From NCBI GenBank assembly GCA_019671005.1, contig CM033711.1:55911049-55975048 (forward strand): 64,000 bases of DNA. The letters run 5' to 3'. The notes beneath the pieces were generated by a model. It made no database searches and was not told where the DNA came from. It worked only from the letters and a program-made list of their open reading frames with translations. Position 1 is the stretch's first letter. Each line of letters starts with the position of its first letter. The translations under genes were made by a program, and so were the position numbers. The DNA comes from Hibiscus mutabilis. Taxonomy: Eukaryota; Streptophyta; Magnoliopsida; Malvales; Malvaceae. Of the stretch, positions 58,170 through 64,000 are shown in pieces.

Positions 58170-61100
58170 AATGGTGTCTTTGTTGCATGTTGAAGAAGTT
58201 CCAAAGCCTTCAGATACGTTATGGAAGTTGTGGCAAGGAATATTCATCGTTATACGTGAATAACATTTGTGATGCGGGTTTGGACAAATCACTTTCGAAA
58301 TCGATTAGTGGATATGTGTTGGTTGGAGGACCCTTTCTTCGCTTAAAAAGGAGTCTTGTGGATATTTGGAGAGTATCATCGCCCTTCTTATAGGCATTTC
58401 TCAAAGATAGTGGATTTGAGATCCACTAGTTCGTTAGAGTGTGTTAAAAGTTAGACATTCTACTAGTTTGATAGAACTACTTCTTTGGAAGTTGTTGTAC
58501 CTCTGAAATTGTTTTGGTTAATCAAACGCGATTCTAGCTAGCGATGTCGAGGGTGGTGCTCAAGGATTCAAGACCTCGAGGGAACCCAACCTTTGGTAAA
58601 GAGGATGTTTGGACCATTGCCCTTTTACCGTGATTTTTGTGGTAGTCATTTTGAGAACAACACAACGAGGCTATGAGACATGCTTGAATGGTGGGCATAT
58701 ATTGATGAGTACGGTTTGATGCTTGGGAGCTTTCAGACTGTTAGAGTGTTTGTTTATTCTTCTTGGAGGAGTCGTCAATACTTCCTCCCTATCAAGAATA
58801 TTAGTGGATGTTGAGGTAAGATCAAGTTGGACGTCGTTTCTTATCGTTGTTGTCAGAGGAAATCGACGCAGTTGAGAAAGTTAGAAGTTTAGTTGCAAAG
58901 GCACAACTCAAAAAAGGTTTTATTTTGTCTAAGTGTTTCACCCAAGTAAGAATCGAGTTTTTCGTCAGCAAGAATTTTGTTTGTTGAAGTGAAGCTTAAA
59001 CCGTTGATAGCTTTCTAGGTAACAGTGAAGGACTGTTACGTGTCTCCTAAGATGGATAACTTGTTTAATTGATGGTGAAGTACTCGTGTGTTTTACCGGA
59101 TTGGTTCGAGAATGAGATGGTTGTGATTAAAGTGTTGGAATCTAATAGTTTCAAAATGAATTTTGAAATGAGGATTTATCTCTTTAAAGTGGGTCGTGAT
59201 AACGGTTGATGTATGCAACGATGTTTAAGGTGTTTCAGTGACGATAGAGTGGAGGCCACCTTATCGTCTCTCAAATATGAGTTGATACTTTTCATGACAC
59301 ATGTGAATATATAAGGAATATGGAGAGATGAGTGTTGGCAAGATAATTACCTTAATGACCTTGTTGTGGGAAAGGATAGTTACTGCATAACTAGTTAAGG
59401 AATCAAGGGTTTGAGACATCGTTAATGCTTTGGATTTGTACCACAGTCTCCTTGAGACAAGCCAAAGAACATTGGTGGGGATCCAAGCTACGTGAGATCG
59501 TTTTATGGTGACAGTGGTTCTAACTCGATTAAAGTAGAGTAAGGTTTTGAGATTCTGAGGTTGTTTTGTTGTTTGTCATGACTGTATTTTTGTGCAAGAA
59601 GAATGAGGGGTGTGCCTACCCCAAGAATGTGATTTTTGGGTACTTGATTTTTAAGGAATTAGATATTTGGACAACAACTTGAGTTGAAGTAATTAAGAGT
59701 TGTTGATCGATCACCGTCTAAGTAAACTGTGCTTGATAAGTGATGGATTTTGCGAAGTTAGTTCAGGTTATAGTATCATGCTACCCGTGTGGGGCGATCA
59801 AGGATTTACAGTGATGGTTGAGTAAGTGAGTACTGATACTAGCTCTATTTAGTATCGGTACTTGTTTCTTTCAGTGTTGATACTGATCGGCCAGCGTCGA
59901 TACCCGTGTGGTTTATATGGTCAAGCTTTGTGTTGAGGATTAGTTAGTTTTGGAAGTCGTAAAGAGTATTAATTGCTTATAATTGAGTGGGCTCAGTGTT
60001 ATGATTGAATTTAGGTTCGATGGTTTCTGATGGGCTATGAGATCTTGTTATGGGTGTTTAGGGAAAGACGTGTCAAGGAAAGAGATTCTTCTCGTATAGT
60101 ACAGTGGCCAGAATACAATGAATTTTGAGAGCGACGGTTTGGGCGTTACTCTTGTAGTGTGTTTCGGGAGACAATGTAGAGTTTTGTGTTCGAGATAGTG
60201 ATAAGTGGTTGACTTGTCGTCAGTTAGGAGTCTAGCCTTGAGTTTGTTAGAGTTGTTTTGATGTTTTGATGTTCCTTAGTGGAAATTAAATGGTTGACCG
60301 TGGATCTTGTAAAGAAATTGGTAATGCATAGTTTCGATGGCATTTCGTTGAGTAATGATACAATCCTTGGTGGGTACCATTTGATATTTTCAGCAACGGT
60401 GAGTTTCGGATAGAAAGTCTGGTTGAATTGGTTGTGGTTGGGTTGTACATCACTGCGGTGTGTACATGGAACCTTTTGGTGTGAGATTTAAGGGTTATGG
60501 TGAAACCTTATCTCTTAGTGGGATTTTTATGCGATGACGTATCTTAGTGAGGGTACAGATAATGTGTTTTTCCCAGTTATATCATAGTTTGAAGAGTAGA
60601 GTTCTTACATGAACCGAGTTATGAGACCTGCTTTAGTTGTCGATATGAGTTGTTATGCCGAGTTTAAAGTATGTGCTTAAGGTGAGTCGAGACGTCATTC
60701 GTTTCTAGAAGTCTTGCACTAGACAAGCAATGTTTTTATAAAGGATGCCATCATAGTTAGAGTCTCCTTTAGGGAGTCATCACGAGAAGAACCGTTTTGT
60801 TTTGGTTGCACCAACTGCTTGATGTCTTGTTCTTTTAAACCATAAGGAGTTGTGGAAGAATTTTGTTATGCAACAACCTTTTTGGGTTCTACAGCATAAG
60901 TTAAGTTTCATTGATGACGTTTTTGTCTGACAGTTCTGTTGGGGTACCATTGTGTTTTGCTTGTCGTTTGTAATGTACTGAGCAAAGATAGACTCTTTTT
61001 AAAAGAAAGAATCAGTTGAGAGTATGTTTGTACCGTTAGAAGACAAGGGTTAATTTTGACAAGTGTTGTGAGAGATCAGAGTAGCGCAGCGGGATATGTT

Positions 61101-61193
61101 TGAGAACGTTCGAGAGTTATAAAAGTTTTAGTATTTTCTCTGGTTTGCCCATATAAATTTTGAGGATGAAATTTTCTTTAAGGAGGGGAGAGT
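58170..61193 (+). other. internal region of F, no recognisable coding sequence
   Basis: Three kilobases in which I could not find any gag or pol motif on either strand; no frame above about 70 codons is present. The sequence is GT-rich on the plus strand with many TTG/GTT words. Three GTATCGGTAC-like sites occur at 59826-59911. It ends in the ATTTTGAGGATGAAATTTTC context that precedes chromovirus polypurine tracts. Confidence 0.6.
61180..61190 (+). other. polypurine tract of F
   Basis: AAGGAGGGGAG followed by AGT and the LTR start TGTAATGG. Shows that 61194 onward is a 3' LTR and not a solo one. Confidence 0.82.
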
Positions 61194-62589
61194 TGTAATG
61201 GCCTAATTTTCGGGTCAATCTTGTGGATATTGGTTTCGGGTCATATATTTCAACCCGAGTGTAAATTAAAGAAAGTGGGGCTTGGGGAAGGAGATCATTT
61301 TGAATTAAAGAAGGGGAAATGGAGGGAAAATCAGATCTTATCTTTTCTCTCTCTTTTTTCCATCATTTTTTCTCTCTCATTTTCCTTTTCTTCCTCAACT
61401 TTCAAAGCTTTATCCACCACCATCGGAGTGTTCGTGTTCGACACCTCCTACACCATTACATTCACCTCGCCAAGACGAGTAGGTAAGTGGTCACGGTGTT
61501 GCTGTCAGAATCACTGTCGGGGGGGTGAGACGGAGTTTTGGGGTTTCGATTCGAGGAGGATCAGGTGCTCAAAACTAAAAAGCGTTACCACCATTACGCT
61601 GATGAGGTGCCAAAATGTTAGACTGAAGCTCACTAGCCGATTACCACTGCCGAAAGATGTTGTACGCGTCGCCGACCGTGTGTAGGCATCGTCTTGGGCA
61701 GTGGAGCCATCTAAGTGGCCAAGCTGAGCCATGAACCGCTTTGACCAGCTGAGCCATGAGTCGCATTGACCAGCTGCCAAGCCGCGTTAACCAGTTGAGC
61801 TGTGAACCATGTTGAATAGCCGTGTTAACCGTGTCACCGTCATTGTTGACCGTACCGCCGTAACCATTGTCTGGCATTAACTTTTTTAGGGATCCTACCT
61901 GGGGCCCTCTCGACGTTCCAGATCTAATGACATAGTCTGTTTCACCAAATTCGAACCTGATAAGCTTTTTTACGCATTTGACCATTTTGAATTCTTTAAA
62001 GTATGTGTTTAAGTGATACTTATGATATTATTTGGTATACGAAGATTATTCGGGATCGAATAGATGGTCAAGTGGAATATTTGGGACGCTTGGATGAGGA
62101 TTTTAACAATATCGGCTTAAGGTTAGTACATCTTGAACTCCTATCGCTTCATAAGCATCATAAATATAATTGCTTTACGTGTTAGTATCTGCAAATTGGG
62201 TAGATGATAAATAAGCATGAGTACAGACTGGTATCATGTAACTTGATGTATTTATGAGATGCATAATGATGTTGGGAATATGGTGAGACTCATGGGTGTT
62301 TTAGAGACCAGTTAGGGTCGTTTAATGATGCTAGTATGATTAATTGGTGATTGTTTGATTGATTGAGATGAATGTGATGCTTTGTATGCTTGTTCGAATG
62401 GATTAATGTGATTTGATGGAAATCATGCTTTAGGGATGAATACCTGATTAAATGATTATGAAGCCAGTAATTAATATTAATTGAGTGGATGTATTAGTAA
62501 ACAAACCCTAATGACTTTTATAAGCTTTAGGGATCGAATAAAGTATTGTGAGATCGTAATTCAAGGAAATGGTGCAAAACCATGTTTAG

Positions 62590-62775
62590 GGTATCGGTAC
62601 GAGCTTTGGCCATACCGGTATGCATTGGGAGTCGTATCGGTACGGGTCGACCCGTACTGGTACATGTAGAAATCTAGGATTTCTAGTAAGCAAGTTTAGT
62701 ATAAGTACGCATATGAGTATCAATACTCAAGGGTATCGTATCGATACTCATGTTTAAGTACCAGTACCCGATACG
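62590..62775. repeat. GTATCGGTAC-like decamers in the F LTR
   Basis: About eight sites: GGTATCGGTACGAG, CATACCGGTATGC, CGTATCGGTACGGG, CGTACTGGTACA, AGTATAAGTACGC, GAGTATCAATACTC, GTATCGATACTC and AGTACCAGTACCC. Confidence 0.85.
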
Positions 62776-63082
62776 CTAAATAATCAATAAATGTAAATCA
62801 ATGATGGAAACTGATGTGAATATTAATAATTAAATTACGCCTTGATAAATGAGAATATGAGGATTAATGAAGACAATCAATGAGATTCATTATATAATTT
62901 TTCATAATGTATTAACAACTTGGTAATGTAAAATGAATGATGTGATAACGTTTAGCAACAATGGGAGATCCTTGGTATCACGTTGCTAGTATGTCAGGTA
63001 GGTATTTGTTTGGTTGAGTTTTCTTGATTGATGGGATCCAAATACCCAGTGGAAGAGTGTTGCAACACCATGGTTAGAGATA

Positions 63083-63205
63083 CTGAGTGTGGGTGTATAT
63101 TCTGATGCTATATGACCCAGCCTCACCCAAGGGTGTATGTTCCAATGCTATGTGACCCAATCTCACCCAAAGTGTATGAACCGATGCTATATGACCCAGC
63201 CTGAC
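63083..63205 (+). repeat. three tandem 39-40-bp units
   Basis: Each unit has GTGTATRNTYYRATGCTATR followed by TGACCCARYCTSACYC. The same unit appears in diverged form in the E1 LTR and, inverted, at 1-240. Confidence 0.88.
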
Positions 63206-63812
63206 TCTAGAGTTGTTGTTGTTGATATGAGATGATCTGTTGAGATCTCATGCTTGATTTGGTCTTGTGTGCCATGTATGATGATTGCTATATGAATCAT
63301 GTGTTTAGGCAACTAGTGGTAGCACCACATGTTTATTTATCTTTTCTTTTTGCTCGTACTAGCTTGCATGCGTATGTTTATGATTAGCATGAAGTATAGT
63401 AGAGTAGATGTATACCACTGAGCTTTGTAAGCTCAGCGCTCGGAGTCATTGTTTCCATGCCTAGGTTGATCGTTGGACCGTGATTTCGATGAGCACTATC
63501 GGTACATGCTTTCAGCATGTGGTGAATCTCTGGAGTATAGTACTTGAGTTTAGTGGGTTATATATTCATAAGATCTTACGTGGTGGAGTTTGTAATCCTT
63601 ATTTTGAAATTGTATTTATCAAATCGAATGTGCAAATGTTTTAAATTAAATTGGAGCTCTTTTGTACCGTTTTGATTATTTATCTATATTTCAACTGTTG
63701 GTTTTTAGTGTTTTGAGAAATACATTGTTGGGCTAAACCAATTTTAAGGAATTTCATGGATTTTGGGTTGGGCTTGAGGCCCAAATGTGACATCCGAGTC
63801 AAGGGTGTTACA

Positions 63813-64000
63813 CCTTGTTCAAGGGAACTGACCTATTTTAAGTACGAGCAAGAGTTCTTCCAATTGAGTAGGCATGCCTCCGAGTTGGTTGTTATAGAAA
63901 AGATGAGGTGTAAGAGGTTCCGCAAAGGTTTGAGGAAAGAGATCCAGATGTACTTGAGAGTCGATCCACCAAAAGTGTTTTCTGACTTGATCACTAGTGC
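63813..64000 (+). pseudogene. gag: E1 gag, continuation
   Basis: Translation gives YFKYEQEFFQLSRHASELVV, then IEKMRCKRFRKGLRKEIQMY and PPKVFSDLITSA, the C-terminal half of a chromovirus capsid. A 'VQGN' is legible just upstream in another frame. It begins abruptly at the end of the F LTR with no PBS, so it is not F's own gag start. It supplies the part missing after 42565 and runs off the window edge. Confidence 0.75.

Larger units (their letters stand above)
42566..63812 (+). mobile_element. element 'F', LTR retrotransposon without recognisable coding capacity
   Basis: Deduced from an LTR fragment at its left end (matching 63460-63630), a 3-kb internal segment without identifiable domains (58170-61193), a polypurine tract and a 3' LTR. 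The 5' LTR is reduced to an internal fragment, and no PBS survives. It lies between the two halves of the E1 gag and is itself split by G. Confidence 0.55.
61194..63812 (+). repeat. 3' LTR of F
   Basis: TGTAATGGCC ... GGGTGTTACA, 2.6 kb. It has a strongly pyrimidine-rich stretch at 61335-61400, a GTAAGT donor-like site at 61483, decamer sites at 62590-62775, three 39-bp units at 63083-63205 and a CCATGCCTAG acceptor-like end at 63464. The 154-codon frame at 61221-61685 spans the leader-like part and has no domain; I do not call it a gene. Confidence 0.87.
39904..64000 (+). mobile_element. chromovirus 'E1', split and running off the window
   Basis: A 5' LTR, Met-type PBS and gag start are present on the plus strand at its left end. 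The gag breaks at about 42565 and appears to resume at 63813. Everything between (F, G, H) is treated as later insertions. The rest of pol and the 3' LTR lie beyond the right edge. E1 itself is inserted in the Athila 3' LTR. Confidence 0.65.

Noticed and set aside
61221..61685. 154-codon open frame
   Set aside because: It starts 27 bp inside the F LTR, covers a pyrimidine-rich leader and has no domain-like content; an LTR artefact.
5534..64000. Endogenous pararetrovirus (Caulimoviridae)
   Set aside because: RT order, integrase, LTRs, PBS/PPT and TSDs all point to Ty3/Gypsy elements; no movement-protein or caulimovirus coat-protein motif was seen.

Overview
The window is a solid block of nested LTR retrotransposons from a flowering plant, most likely a eudicot. 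I see no host gene. The evidence is plant Ty3/Gypsy (Metaviridae) lineages recognisable from their gag-pol translations: a Tat/Ogre-type element with two RNase H domains, an Athila-type element with an extra 3' ORF, and several Tekay/Del-type chromoviruses primed by initiator-Met tRNA. The low GC, multi-kilobase LTRs and deep nesting suggest heterochromatin, probably pericentromeric. The extra ORF in front of the Tat gag resembles proteins I associate with Malvaceae genomes, but that placement is weak.

Layout, left to right. 1-2608: minus-strand LTR fragment related to the solo LTR near 55 kb. 2609-4911: minus-strand Tat-type LTR fragment. 4912-5533: rearranged junction and leader. 5534-19562: plus-strand Tat element (extra ORF, gag, protease, candidate intron, RT, RNase H, second RNase H, integrase, purine tract, 34-bp tandem repeats, 3' LTR), inserted in the 5' LTR of an Athila element. 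19563-39903: the Athila element, whose RT is split by a complete 10.2-kb Tekay element ('T', 24005-34176, perfect 5-bp TSD TGGCT). The Athila 3' LTR is cut at 39903 by another chromovirus ('E1'), which has a 5' LTR, PBS and the first half of gag up to about 42565. The rest of that gag appears to resume at 63813. Between the halves lies element 'F' (LTR fragment at 42566, coding-poor interior 58170-61193, 3' LTR 61194-63812). F is broken by minus-strand chromovirus 'G' (42741-58169). The right LTR of G holds a 3.8-kb solo LTR 'H' (53398-57219). The deduced nest is five deep: Athila > E1 > F > G > H.

None of the coding regions is intact. All carry in-frame stops and frameshifts, and several have lost catalytic residues: protease Asp to Tyr in Athila, RT Asp to Asn in T, integrase Glu to Lys in G. 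The elements are therefore relics and cannot act autonomously.

The observations most worth follow-up are: a 68-bp GT-AG insert in the T integrase that looks like a spliceosomal mini-intron; clustered palindromic GTATCGATAC-type decamers in the LTRs of four chromovirus families; a different GGACTGTTTTG-type iterated motif in solo LTR H; splice-site pairs inside LTRs; a 3 x 513-bp amplification in one LTR of G; and a gag gene split by about 21 kb. All boundaries and alignments were made by eye.
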